In this document: piece after piece, positions 27,578 through 36,069 of the stretch | How positions within the stretch are numbered: position 1 is the stretch's first letter | Layout: each line of letters opens with the position of its first letter | NCBI GenBank assembly: GCA_000023725.1 | Contig: CP001673.1 | Span: forward strand, 382,342-446,341 | Length of the DNA: 64,000 nucleotides | Direction of reading: 5' to 3' | From: Flavobacteriaceae bacterium 3519-10 | GTDB lineage: Bacteria; Bacteroidota; Bacteroidia; Flavobacteriales; Weeksellaceae | The notes under the pieces: generated by a model | Told to the model about the DNA's origin: nothing | Seen by the model: the letters and a program-made list of their open reading frames with translations, nothing else | Databases searched by the model: none | Translations under genes and position numbers: made by a program

Positions 27578-28522
27578 ATGAAAAAAATACTTTTTGGACT
27601 TTCGGTGTTTTTTACCACATTGATGTCCGCCCAGATTTATCAGGATTATTATCCTACTTCAGACAACAGTGCCGGCTACTCGGATGTATATGACGACGAA
27701 TTTTATTTTCCGGACGATTATTATTATGAGTATCCCGCAGATTATTACAGTAACGATCTGTACCGAAGCTATTATGACGATTACCGCCGAAGCATCTATG
27801 ACGTAAACTGGAACCGTTTTTTCTCGGCTTACCAGCTCGCACCATGGCAGATTCAGCAGATTATGATGCTTAACGACCAGTTCCGATCCTACAGTGCGTG
27901 GAACTCTTATTACAGGTACAATCCGGACAGATGGTATTATGACAGGTTTTACTCGCTTGAAAGAATTTTAGGGCCACGGATCTTTGTTATTTTCCAGAAC
28001 AACTATTATAACGGCTATAATCCGGTGGTGTATTACCAGAATTACAGAAGGCAGCATTATGTACCGCATGTTTACGTAGTTCCACGTTACAGAAATATCA
28101 ATATCAACCGTTATCGTGTAGACCGTGTGAAGTATCACCAAACGAATCCACGACAGAATATTGGATTCCGCGACAATCCACGGACTGCCAATTCAAACGG
28201 AAATATTGCGCCACGGGCAGACGGTTTCCGGGAAGGTGCCCAGAAATCCGGTAGTACCCAAGGCTTCCGAAATGAGGGTGATGGTGTAGTTCGTTCCGCG
28301 CCGCGTGTACAAAACGGTGGATTGAGATCCCCTGAAGTGAAACCTCAGGCTGAATCGCCTAAAAGCAATAGTGGTTTACGGAACGACCGTTCGGAAATCC
28401 GAAATTCCGCACCCCAAAGACGGATAGAAAATAACTCCCCAAGTCCGCGTAATCAGACTCCGGGACTCAGAACTCCGGCCGCTTCGGCAAGAACGTCCGG
28501 ACAGCGACTTACCTCGCGGTAA
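27578..28522 (+). CDS. Tyrosine-rich exported protein, function unknown
   Basis: The start at ATG 27578 (MKKILFGLSVFFTTLMSAQ) gives a signal peptide and a 314-residue product; the frame is open back to 27425 but that part covers a terminator and candidate promoter. Residues 20-190 are extremely rich in tyrosine, aspartate and arginine (YYDDYRRSIYD, YYYEYPADYY, SYYRYNPDRWYYDRFY, YNGYNPVVYYQNYRR). The C-terminal ~130 residues are disordered-looking, rich in N, R, S, P and G with repeats such as GLRNDRSEIRNSAPQRR. I do not recognise a family. It could be a surface or extracellular matrix protein; no T9SS domain is evident. Confidence 0.72.
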   Translation: MKKILFGLSVFFTTLMSAQIYQDYYPTSDNSAGYSDVYDDEFYFPDDYYYEYPADYYSNDLYRSYYDDYRRSIYDVNWNRFFSAYQLAPWQIQQIMMLNDQFRSYSAWNSYYRYNPDRWYYDRFYSLERILGPRIFVIFQNNYYNGYNPVVYYQNYRRQHYVPHVYVVPRYRNININRYRVDRVKYHQTNPRQNIGFRDNPRTANSNGNIAPRADGFREGAQKSGSTQGFRNEGDGVVRSAPRVQNGGLRSPEVKPQAESPKSNSGLRNDRSEIRNSAPQRRIENNSPSPRNQTPGLRTPAASARTSGQRLTSR

Positions 28523-28554
28523 TTTTAGGTTTTAGTTAAATGTTGATGTGTTTG

Positions 28555-28587
28555 AGAGCAGTTGCGAAAGTAGCTGCTCTTTTTTTA
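28555..28587 (+). terminator. Terminator of the Tyr-rich gene
   Basis: AGAGCAG (28555-28561) pairs with CTGCTCT (28574-28580), followed by seven Ts. Confidence 0.85.
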
Positions 28588-28736
28588 TTCGTAGCAAATT
28601 CAACATTTTATAAAGTGTTCTGGTTCTAGGATTTTGTACAACCTTTAAAAATTAACAAACTTTATAGATGTTGAATTTTAACTAAAGATCAGCATAATTA
28701 TCAAAACACCAGATTACCAATAATAAATTATATAAA

Positions 28737-29144
28737 ATGAAAAAATTAGTATTAAGTGCGGCTTTCCTGATTGTAGGAACTTTCGCAATGGCACAGCAAA
28801 CTCCAATGATGCAGAAAAAAGATCCTGCACAAATGGAACAGAAAAGAGCTGAAAAATTAAAAGCAATGCAAACTGAATATCAGCTTTCCGACGCTCAGGT
28901 TGCACAGATCAAAGCGCTTCAGGACCGTAAAATGGCTGAACGCAAACAAAACGCACCACAGGTACAGGCCGAAAGAAAAGCAAAAATGGAGGCGATGAAA
29001 GCCAAAAGAGAGCAGATGAATACCGAAATGCGACAAATCCTCACCCCTGCGCAGTACCAGAAATGGGAAGCTAAAAAGCAGGAACAGATGAAAAATAAGC
29101 AGGCGAACATGCGTCAGATGAAAAAGATGCCTGCGAAGAACTAA
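28737..29144 (+). CDS. Periplasmic CpxP/Spy-like helical protein
   Basis: 135 residues: signal peptide (KKLVLSAAFLIVGTFAMAQQ), then an all-helical, strongly basic region rich in K, Q, M and A. Two LTxxQ-like motifs, LSDAQVAQIKALQDRK near residue 49 and LTPAQYQKWE near 102, are the mark of CpxP/Spy-type periplasmic chaperone-like proteins. Methionines are unusually frequent (about 16), which could reflect metal binding or redox sensitivity. Monocistronic with its own terminator. The exact role is unknown; assignment is by motif and composition only. Confidence 0.7.
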   Translation: MKKLVLSAAFLIVGTFAMAQQTPMMQKKDPAQMEQKRAEKLKAMQTEYQLSDAQVAQIKALQDRKMAERKQNAPQVQAERKAKMEAMKAKREQMNTEMRQILTPAQYQKWEAKKQEQMKNKQANMRQMKKMPAKN

Positions 29145-29167
29145 GCTCAGGTTTTAATTTTTTTAGT

Positions 29168-29197
29168 AAGCGGAAATTTTTGTATCCGCTTTTTTTG
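29168..29197 (+). terminator. Terminator of the CpxP-like gene
   Basis: AAGCGGA (29168-29174) pairs with TCCGCTT (29185-29191), then a T run. Confidence 0.87.
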
Positions 29198-29239
29198 TGC
29201 GGCATTTTTTAATTAATTATATTTGAAAAAAGCTGAATT

Positions 29240-29746
29240 ATGATAAGTCCAAAAATCACCCAATTAATAAACAGTCAGATTGCCAATGAGCAATACGCCG
29301 CACAATATTACCTGTCGATGTCCGCATGGTTTTATGCGAAAGATCTAGATGGAATTGCAAACTATTTTCGTGTACAAAGCAAGGAAGAAATGATGCATGC
29401 CGATAAGATGTTTGATTACCTCGTGGATGTAGGTGCAGAAATTGTTGTGGGGGAGATTGCAAAGCCGCCGCATGAGTTCGGGGATGCAAAAGAAATCTTC
29501 GAAAGAGCATTCGAACATGAAAAAATTGTTACAAAAAGCATCTTCAATATCCTGAAAAACGCCAACGATGAAGGCGATTTTGCCACCGTCTCTTTCCTGC
29601 AGTGGTTTGTAAACGAGCAGGTAGAGGAAGAAGCAAACGCGTCGCAGCTCGTAACCAAAATAAAAATGGTAAGTGAAAATCCTTCAGCCCTGTACCTTTT
29701 CGATCAGGAACTTGGGAAAAGAGTTTTTACGGAAGGAGCCGAGTAA
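29240..29746 (+). CDS. ftnA: Non-heme ferritin
   Basis: 168-residue four-helix ferritin that stores iron in the cytoplasm as a 24-subunit shell. Ferroxidase residues are visible: Glu in NEQYAAQYYLS (helix A), Glu and His in SKEEMMHADKMFDYL (helix B), and Glu/Gln in FLQWFVNEQVEEEANA (helix C-D). The E helix sequence ALYLFDQELGKR follows. No C-terminal heme site is seen, so it is FtnA-like rather than bacterioferritin. It has its own transcription unit and shares a bidirectional terminator with convergent dsbD. Confidence 0.94.
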   Translation: MISPKITQLINSQIANEQYAAQYYLSMSAWFYAKDLDGIANYFRVQSKEEMMHADKMFDYLVDVGAEIVVGEIAKPPHEFGDAKEIFERAFEHEKIVTKSIFNILKNANDEGDFATVSFLQWFVNEQVEEEANASQLVTKIKMVSENPSALYLFDQELGKRVFTEGAE

Positions 29747-29768
29747 ATCCCGGACAAAGCAAATTATT

Positions 29769-29802
29769 AAAAAGCAGTAACCCTTAGGATTACTGCTTTT
29801 TC
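29769..29802. terminator. Bidirectional terminator, ferritin / dsbD
   Basis: AAAAGCAGTAA (29770-29780) pairs perfectly with TTACTGCTTTT (29790-29800); A and T runs flank both sides. The stem reaches into the last codons of the dsbD-type gene. Confidence 0.88.
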
Positions 29803-31865
29803 GTTTGTTTAAAGTATTCAATTCCACACGTCAGGAAGCTCTTGAAATCTTCTTTGCTCATATAACCCGAAACCGGAGTATTAATTACTTTGCCATCCGG
29901 AGACAGCAACACATAATGTGGCTGAGAATTGTTGTTGAAATTAATCTGTTGGAACAGGCTCCATTTATCACCAATCGTCTTGATTTTTTTCTTCTGGCCG
30001 TTGCCCATGTCCACTGAGGTTTGCTCACTTTCGGGCAGTGCCTCGCGGTCATCAACATACAGTGAAGCCAGAACGATGTCGTTTTGCAGAATCGGTAAAA
30101 TATCGGGTTCGCTCCAGACGAATTCTTCCATTTTACGGCAGTTTTCGCAGCCGTAACCTGTAAAGTCCACGAGCAAAGGCTTGTTTTCTTTCTTCGCGAT
30201 CTCGAGGGCTTCGAAATAATCATGCGAAGGATGCATGCCCAAAATTCCGTCTTCGGCTTTATGCAGATAACTAACATTAATCGGAGGCAGAATTCCGCTC
30301 AGATGCTGAAGTTTGGGGCGTTCTCCGGGTATTAAACCCTGAAGCAGATAGATGATGAAACCAATGCCAAGGAAACCGATAATCTTTCTTGTCAGTGAGA
30401 TCGTTGGTTTTTTGTCATCATGCGGGAAGCGTATTTTGCCGAACAGATAAAGCACAAGTCCTAATGCGATTAAAATCCAAAGTGCGATGAAAAGTTCTCT
30501 TTTCAGGAAGAAAGTCTTGGAAACAAGATCAGCTTTCGAAAGGAATTTCAATGCCAGTCCGAGTTCAATAAATCCTAAAACAACCTTCACCGTGTTCATC
30601 CAACCGCCGGATTTTGGCAAACTTTGCAGCGCCTGTGGAAATAAAGCCAACAGTCCGAATACAATCGCCCAGCTCAACCCAAATCCTGCCAGCGCGAAAG
30701 TTAGCAGCATCGGAACGTTGGCCGAACCTGTAACTGCGCTTCCCAAAAGGCTTCCGAGGATCGGGCCGGTACATGAAAACGAAACAATTACCAGCGTAAG
30801 TGCCATAAAGAAAATACCAATAACGCCGCCCGCATCCTCCGCTTTGGATGATTTGTTGGCGATGGAACTTGGCAGCGTAATGTCGTAGTACCCGAAGAAA
30901 CTTCCTGCAAAAAACAGAAATATCAGAAAGAACGTCACGTTCAGCCACACACTCGTTGAAATTTGGTTGAAGATATTTCCGGCAATACCGTCAATAATGT
31001 GAAACGGGATACTCAGCAATACAAAAATAAGCAGGATAAAAAATCCGTACATTATCGCGTCGCGCTTACCTTTTGATTTGTTGAATGAACCTTTGGTAAA
31101 AAATGATACCGTGAGCGGAATCATAGGAAACACACACGGCGTAAGCAATGCGATGAGTCCTCCAAAAAAGCCGAGAAGCAGGTACGTCCAGAAATTCTCG
31201 CTGTTAGATTGTGTTTCGAGGCCACAATCTGTTAATGGATTTGCGAAATCAATTGTAGAAACTTTGAGGCCTTCCTGTTTTTCCGCGGTTATCGAAGGTG
31301 CAACATTTAGTACAGTATCGCTTTCAGTCGCTACAGCAGAATCTGTTACTGCAGTCGTTTTTAAAACCTCTTCTTCCGGTTCAATTACAGAGGCGCCGGT
31401 TGCGGTGGGTGTAATTTTTTGCTCAAACTCCAAAGTGTTGGGTGCGAGACAGATACGGTCGTCGCAGGTCATGTATGTGATTTCAGCAACGACATTCGCA
31501 GGTACTGAACCGTTTTTGAGCTTGAATTTCTGTTTGAACTGCGCACGATTCTCATAATACACAATCTGCACGCCGAAAGCTTCTGAAAACTCGTCCTTTT
31601 TTTTGCCAACTTCCATCACACCGCCAATCAGTTGCAGGCCTTCTTTTGACCTCACAATCATTTCGGTTGGAATGCCGGAATCGGGCGGAAGATCTTTCGA
31701 GTAAATCTTCCAGTTGCTGTCAATGGTTGCTGTTAAAACCGCCTCATATTCGTTATTTGGCAGTGCATTGATGTTATATTTAAATTTAACCGGGTTTTTT
31801 ATCTGGGCTGTAAACCCCTGAAACAAAAACAGGATACAGAATAAGAAGAAGGATTTGAATTTCAT
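29790..31865 (-). CDS. dsbD: Thiol:disulfide interchange protein DsbD
   Basis: DsbD carries electrons from cytoplasmic thioredoxin across the inner membrane to periplasmic thiols and cytochrome c maturation. The 691-residue protein has all three parts: a signal and N-terminal alpha domain with the redox pair C134 and C139 (YMTCDDRICLAP); a linker around 150-210; an eight-helix membrane domain with the cysteines of LTPCVFPMIPL and CTGPILGSLLGS; and a C-terminal thioredoxin domain with CENC (C573, C576). The stop lies inside the shared terminator stem. tilS begins 36 bases upstream on the same strand and may be cotranscribed. Confidence 0.94.
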   Translation of the reverse strand: MKFKSFFLFCILFLFQGFTAQIKNPVKFKYNINALPNNEYEAVLTATIDSNWKIYSKDLPPDSGIPTEMIVRSKEGLQLIGGVMEVGKKKDEFSEAFGVQIVYYENRAQFKQKFKLKNGSVPANVVAEITYMTCDDRICLAPNTLEFEQKITPTATGASVIEPEEEVLKTTAVTDSAVATESDTVLNVAPSITAEKQEGLKVSTIDFANPLTDCGLETQSNSENFWTYLLLGFFGGLIALLTPCVFPMIPLTVSFFTKGSFNKSKGKRDAIMYGFFILLIFVLLSIPFHIIDGIAGNIFNQISTSVWLNVTFFLIFLFFAGSFFGYYDITLPSSIANKSSKAEDAGGVIGIFFMALTLVIVSFSCTGPILGSLLGSAVTGSANVPMLLTFALAGFGLSWAIVFGLLALFPQALQSLPKSGGWMNTVKVVLGFIELGLALKFLSKADLVSKTFFLKRELFIALWILIALGLVLYLFGKIRFPHDDKKPTISLTRKIIGFLGIGFIIYLLQGLIPGERPKLQHLSGILPPINVSYLHKAEDGILGMHPSHDYFEALEIAKKENKPLLVDFTGYGCENCRKMEEFVWSEPDILPILQNDIVLASLYVDDREALPESEQTSVDMGNGQKKKIKTIGDKWSLFQQINFNNNSQPHYVLLSPDGKVINTPVSGYMSKEDFKSFLTCGIEYFKQTKKQ

Positions 31866-31901
31866 TATATATTTTATTGTAAACGTGGCAATTTCACCAC
31901 T

Positions 31902-33206
31902 TTAAAAATGAACCGATATGATGTTTTTTGCATTGTGATCAGCCGCAAAGCGTCGGTCCTGGCGAATCGGAATTACACCTAAAATGTTGTCGTCCCCATC
32001 GCACATGAGCCACATTTTGCGCTGTGCAAAAATAGGGATTTTTTCATCCTTAAAAAACTTCGCCACTTTTTTGCTGCCTGCCATGCCCACCGGGAAAAAA
32101 ACATCTCCTGCGAGCCTGTGCCTTAATTTAAGCGGAAACTGAAGCTGATCAGCGTCAAATTCCCATGAAAAATCGGGTTGGGGCAGGATTTCTGCCGGTA
32201 AAAAAGTCCGCAGCGATATTGAAGCGGGATTTTTCAGCGCATCAGAAGTAATTATTATTTTTTTTGGCTCAAATTCCTGACTGTCTATTGCATTTAAAAT
32301 AAGGTGGTTACGGTCGACGGTCAGTATGTAATCAGCAGATTTAAAACACTTTCCTTTTTCTGCGGCGACAATTTTCTGGACCTCCGTCGCGCTGTCGAAA
32401 CCCAATTTTCTTAAGATTTCGAATTTTACAAAGTCGCTTTGTTGTCCGAATTTTTCCCTGTCGATCAGGATGGAGTCATCGCTGTGCGAAATTATTTCAT
32501 CTTCAACCGCGCTAATCTGCTCATGAATGAAATCTTTCGCCTGATCCAAATAATGAATGGTCCTCGAAAAATTGGGCAGAAATCCAGTGTTGGTTTCTAA
32601 TAATCTGTGCGCAATCTCATTACGGATGAAATTCCTTAAATAGTCGTTTTTGCTGTTGCTTACGTCTTCGCCGAATTGAATTGAACGTTGCGCAGCAAAA
32701 TCGTAGATGTCGTTTTTAGTGAAGTTTAGAAGCGGCCTCAGTATTCCGTTTTCGTTTGATGGAATCCCACTTAATCCATTTAGTCCCGAAGCGCGTGAAA
32801 GGTTAATGATAAACGTTTCAAGCTGGTCGTTCAGATGATGTGCAGTTACGATATACTGCAGATCGGACTGTATCTGAATCTTTCTGAAAAACCCGTAACG
32901 CAGTTCGCGGGCCCACAACTGTACTGAATTTGCGGGTTTTCCATCGTGATCGCCCACTTCGTAAACATGCAGTGTAAGATGATGTTTTGCACAGAATTCT
33001 TCAACAATTCTCTGATCAGCGTCGGAATCTACGCCACGCAACCTATAATTAACATGCGCCACTTCAAATTCCAGGTTTGAATGACTGAACAGGTAAAGCA
33101 ACACCATTGAATCTACACCGCCACTTACTGCAAGAAGATAGCGCGCACTTTCAGGGTCGGGTTTAAGGTTCAGCAATTGAGCGTCGAAAGTGGCTTGTGT
33201 AAGCAT
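31902..33206 (-). CDS. tilS: tRNA(Ile)-lysidine synthase
   Basis: TilS converts the wobble C of the CAU-anticodon tRNA-Ile to lysidine, letting it read AUA. The 434-residue protein begins with the PP-loop ATPase motif SGGVDSMVLLYLF (residues ~29-41), followed by HVNYRLRG, TAHHLNDQLETFI and NLSRASGLNGLSGI, the standard N-terminal catalytic signatures. The C-terminal region (about 330-434, with RHRLAGDVFFPVGMAGSKKVAKFFKD) is the tRNA-binding TilS-C domain. Divergent from the OmpA-family gene. Confidence 0.95.
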   Translation of the reverse strand: MLTQATFDAQLLNLKPDPESARYLLAVSGGVDSMVLLYLFSHSNLEFEVAHVNYRLRGVDSDADQRIVEEFCAKHHLTLHVYEVGDHDGKPANSVQLWARELRYGFFRKIQIQSDLQYIVTAHHLNDQLETFIINLSRASGLNGLSGIPSNENGILRPLLNFTKNDIYDFAAQRSIQFGEDVSNSKNDYLRNFIRNEIAHRLLETNTGFLPNFSRTIHYLDQAKDFIHEQISAVEDEIISHSDDSILIDREKFGQQSDFVKFEILRKLGFDSATEVQKIVAAEKGKCFKSADYILTVDRNHLILNAIDSQEFEPKKIIITSDALKNPASISLRTFLPAEILPQPDFSWEFDADQLQFPLKLRHRLAGDVFFPVGMAGSKKVAKFFKDEKIPIFAQRKMWLMCDGDDNILGVIPIRQDRRFAADHNAKNIISVHF

Positions 33207-33224
33207 GTTTTAAGGAATATTTGG

Positions 33225-33232
33225 CAAAGATA
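33225..33232 (-). promoter_or_regulatory. Candidate tilS -7 box
   Basis: TATCTTTG on the minus strand (33232-33225), 18 bases upstream of the tilS ATG. No clear TTG is found at the right distance. Confidence 0.4.
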
Positions 33233-33257
33233 ATTCTTCCGTTTAGAATGAATTTTC

Positions 33258-33265
33258 TATTTTTG
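33258..33265 (+). promoter_or_regulatory. Candidate promoter -7 box of the OmpA-family gene
   Basis: TATTTTTG at 33258-33265, 21 bases before the ATG at 33287. The -33 box is not obvious. Confidence 0.42.
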
Positions 33266-33286
33266 GCTGAATTAAAAGAAATTCTT

Positions 33287-34123
33287 ATGAGAACAGGAAA
33301 AATTTTTGCCATTGTGGTCATGGCTCTTACGATGACATCGTGTGTGAGTAGGAAACAGTTTGACGCCTTAAACGAAAACTATAACCAGTGCATTACCAAT
33401 ATCGGTGAAAGACAGCGCGAAATACAGGATCTGAAGTCTGTAAATTCAGGCTTAACCAGCGAAAATAATTTGCTGAAGAGCCAGAACGACGCCCTGAAAT
33501 CTTCGCTCGACGCCTGCTTATCCAACACCGGAAAAGGCTCAGCCAACATCGACAAACTCATTGGCGAGATCAATTCTTCCAACAAGTACATTCAGCAGCT
33601 TATTTCTACAAACGCCAAAAACGACAGTCTGAACCTTGCACTTTCTAATAAACTGAAAAGATCTCTCGATAATATCGCGGATGACGACGTTCAGGTAAAA
33701 GTGCTGAAAGGAGTGGTGATGATCTCACTTTCAGATAAAATGCTCTACAAAACAGGAGATTACAACGTGATGCCGGCCGCACAGGAGGTTTTGGGTAAAG
33801 TGGCACAAGTAATTAACGATTATGACACGTATTCTGTATTGATCGAAGGTAACACAGATAATGTTCCTTTAAGCTCCGCAAACCTGCCTAAAGATAACTG
33901 GGATTTATCAGCGTTGCGTGCAACTTCAATGGCGAAGATCCTTCAGACTAAGTTCGGTGTGAATCCTGCCAGAATTACTGCAGGAGGACGAAGCGAATAC
34001 AATCCTAAAACGACCAATGCTTCCGTTTCGGGCAGAGCGGAAAACAGACGTACCGAAATTATCATCATGCCTAAACTTGATGAATTCATGAAGTTGATGG
34101 ATATTGCTCCGGTGAAAAACTAA
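33287..34123 (+). CDS. OmpA-family lipoprotein
   Basis: ATG 33287 gives MRTGKIFAIVVMALTMTSC, a lipoprotein signal with lipid Cys19; the frame upstream to 33221 contains the promoter. Residues ~25-130 form a coiled coil (heptad-like L, N, S, K pattern). Residues ~165-275 are an OmpA/MotB peptidoglycan-binding domain with IEGNTDNVPL, NWDLSALRATSMAKIL and GRSEYNPKTTN-GRAENRRTEIIIMP, including the conserved Asp and Arg that hold diaminopimelate. It should anchor the outer membrane to the cell wall. 278 residues. Confidence 0.88.
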   Translation: MRTGKIFAIVVMALTMTSCVSRKQFDALNENYNQCITNIGERQREIQDLKSVNSGLTSENNLLKSQNDALKSSLDACLSNTGKGSANIDKLIGEINSSNKYIQQLISTNAKNDSLNLALSNKLKRSLDNIADDDVQVKVLKGVVMISLSDKMLYKTGDYNVMPAAQEVLGKVAQVINDYDTYSVLIEGNTDNVPLSSANLPKDNWDLSALRATSMAKILQTKFGVNPARITAGGRSEYNPKTTNASVSGRAENRRTEIIIMPKLDEFMKLMDIAPVKN

Positions 34124-34148
34124 GCAAATTATTTTCAAACAGTTCTAT

Positions 34149-34185
34149 AGCGCTGTTAGAACTTCAGGTTCTAACAGCGCTTTTT
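34149..34185 (+). terminator. Strong terminator after the OmpA-family gene
   Basis: A 14-bp perfect stem (34149-34162 with 34168-34181) with a five-base loop, then five Ts. The next start codon is only 20 bases on, so the downstream genes either depend on readthrough or have a promoter close to or inside the hairpin. Confidence 0.9.
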
Positions 34186-34204
34186 AAATTAAAATATAAT
34201 AACG

Positions 34205-34852
34205 ATGAGCTTTTTCGAAGAAAACTGCCAGGAGATGGATCGCTATCTTGAAAACCACGCTTCTGCAGAACCGGATATTCTTAAGAGACTGAGGAGAGAA
34301 ACCTATCAGAAAACTACACAGCCTCACATGATCTCGGGTTATCAGCAGGGCAGGTTGCTTACGATTATCTCGAAAATGCTGCAGCCGCGCAACATCCTCG
34401 AGATCGGTACTTTTACGGGTTACGCCACATTATGTCTAGCCGAAGGGCTTGCCACCGACGGGAAGATTACCACACTCGATATCAACGAAGAATTGGCCTA
34501 TCTGCCGCGGAAGTATTTTGCAGAAAGCGAATTTTCGCAGCAGATCTATTTCAAACTCGAAGATGCAAAACAATATTTGGTTAAAACCGATGAGATTTTC
34601 GACCTCGTATTCATCGATGCTGACAAAGAAAATTACGTTGAATATTTCAAATTAATCGAACCGAAGTTGAAATCGGGTTCGGTCGTTATGTTTGATAATG
34701 TGTTGTGGTACGGCAAAGTGCTGGAAGACAGTCCGAAACAGAAATCCACTCAAAAAATTAAAGAACTCAACGATTTGGTAGCGGCTCATTACGATTTTGA
34801 AAATCTTATTTTACCTTTGCGCGACGGGGTAAATTTAATCCGGAAAAAATAG
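34205..34852 (+). CDS. SAM-dependent O-methyltransferase
   Basis: 215 residues of the class I, cation-dependent catechol-O-methyltransferase-like family. SAM site: NILEIGTFTGYATLCLAEGL (residues 63-82), followed by ITTLDINEELAYLPR and the metal-binding FIDADKENYVEYFKLIEPKL. The last residues VLPLRDGVNLIRKK-like fit the family end. It is common as a single housekeeping-like gene in Bacteroidota; the natural substrate is not known. It starts a run of four tightly spaced genes (O-methyltransferase, NlpC/P60, DUF1648, Kdo transferase). Confidence 0.88.
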   Translation: MSFFEENCQEMDRYLENHASAEPDILKRLRRETYQKTTQPHMISGYQQGRLLTIISKMLQPRNILEIGTFTGYATLCLAEGLATDGKITTLDINEELAYLPRKYFAESEFSQQIYFKLEDAKQYLVKTDEIFDLVFIDADKENYVEYFKLIEPKLKSGSVVMFDNVLWYGKVLEDSPKQKSTQKIKELNDLVAAHYDFENLILPLRDGVNLIRKK

Positions 34853-34861
34853 TTTCAGCGT

Positions 34862-35569
34862 ATGGAAAAAGCGGTTTGCAGTGTTTCGGTAGCACCTTTG
34901 AGGGCAGAAAACAGCCATCGGTCGGAAATGGTTTCGCAGCTGCTGTACGGTGAAACCGTTGAAATTCTTGAAACGGCCGCAAACTTCACGAAGATCCGGA
35001 TGGATTATGATCAGTATGAAGGTTGGGTAGATTCCAAACAGATTAAATCCGTTGACGCTACACACCGGAAAACTACTGTTCTTAAGCGTCCGTTTGATAC
35101 AGCGTCTTTTCCGGAAGGCAATATTTTGTTGTCAATAGGCAGCGAATATGAAGTTTCTGATCTCATAGAAAGTTCAACTCCGTGTGAAAAGTTGATTGAT
35201 ACCGCATTATTATTCCTGAATGTTCCTTATCTGTGGAGTGGCAGAAGTTTTTTCGGCATTGATTGCAGCGGTTTTGTGCAGCTCGTGTATAAAGTTCACG
35301 GTTTCAAGTTGCCGCGGGACGCTTATCAGCAGGCCGAACATGGCACTGTGCTTGATTTTATTGAAGAAAGTGAACCCGGCGATCTGGCTTTCTTCGATGA
35401 CAGTGAAGGCAAAATTGTGCATGTAGGTATCATGTTAGCCGATCAGCAGATCATCCATGCCTATGGAAAGGTACGCATCGATACGCTGGATTCTCTTGGA
35501 TTATTCAATAAAGACCTTAACAGGCATACCCACAAACTGCGCTTCGTGAAAAGAATGCAGCGCGATTAA
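34862..35569 (+). CDS. C40 (NlpC/P60) cell-wall peptidase with SH3 domains
   Basis: 235 residues. Residues 1-65 are a bacterial SH3 domain (CSVSVAPLRAENSHRSEMVSQLLYGE, then GWVDSKQI), and a second SH3-like segment may cover 70-105. The C-terminal NlpC/P60 domain has the catalytic triad C135 (GIDCSGFVQLVYK), H187 (IVHVGIML) and H199 (IIHAYGKV). Such enzymes cut D-Glu-diamino-acid bonds in peptidoglycan stem peptides. No signal peptide is seen, so it may act on imported or recycled muropeptides in the cytoplasm. Starts 9 bases after the methyltransferase. Confidence 0.9.
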   Translation: MEKAVCSVSVAPLRAENSHRSEMVSQLLYGETVEILETAANFTKIRMDYDQYEGWVDSKQIKSVDATHRKTTVLKRPFDTASFPEGNILLSIGSEYEVSDLIESSTPCEKLIDTALLFLNVPYLWSGRSFFGIDCSGFVQLVYKVHGFKLPRDAYQQAEHGTVLDFIEESEPGDLAFFDDSEGKIVHVGIMLADQQIIHAYGKVRIDTLDSLGLFNKDLNRHTHKLRFVKRMQRD

Positions 35570-35580
35570 AAATAATAGTT

Positions 35581-36051
35581 GTGAAATATGTTTCTCTGAT
35601 TTTACGCATTATTTCATTTATAATCCTGATCAGCGTCTGGGCTTATACCGCATTGAACTTTGAGCATTTGCCAGATCAGATTCCTGTTCATTACGATTTT
35701 TCGGGTTCACCCGACCGCTATGGTTCGCGCCACTCAATTTGGTTGCTGTTATCCATCAATACCGGCGTTTTTATCTTCCTGAATTATCTGTTCCGAAATA
35801 CCGATTCGGGTTTGCTTAATATTCCGGATAATATTCGCCAGAATAAATCTTTAACTCAGCTGATTGTCTCTATTTTAATGATTTTGGTGGTTACGCTTTT
35901 CGCCGTAATTGCATTTGAAAGCATCCAGGCCGGCCTCGGAAAAGCTGAAGGGTTAAGTTCTGCGATCAGTTATCTGCTCGGATTTTGTTTGTTGCTTGTT
36001 GTGGCGATCTTAATTTATTCGGCAAGAATCGGGAAAAACCACGCCGGCTAA
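35581..36051 (+). CDS. DUF1648 membrane protein
   Basis: 156 residues from a GTG at 35581, 11 bases after the previous stop. Four predicted membrane helices: residues ~7-25, 57-75, 95-115 and 130-150. Between the first two lies the DUF1648 signature LPDQIPVHYDFSGSPDRYGSR. Family members include SdpI-like immunity proteins and sensor or transporter accessory proteins, but no specific role can be assigned. Confidence 0.8.
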   Translation: MKYVSLILRIISFIILISVWAYTALNFEHLPDQIPVHYDFSGSPDRYGSRHSIWLLLSINTGVFIFLNYLFRNTDSGLLNIPDNIRQNKSLTQLIVSILMILVVTLFAVIAFESIQAGLGKAEGLSSAISYLLGFCLLLVVAILIYSARIGKNHAG

Positions 36052-36069
36052 CTTTTAAAGAAAATACTG

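Noticed and set aside
33221-33227. TTG-G-CAA between tilS and the OmpA-family gene as a second shared promoter core
   Set aside because: Distances to the -7 boxes (34 bases on the plus strand) are wrong for TTG to act as -33.
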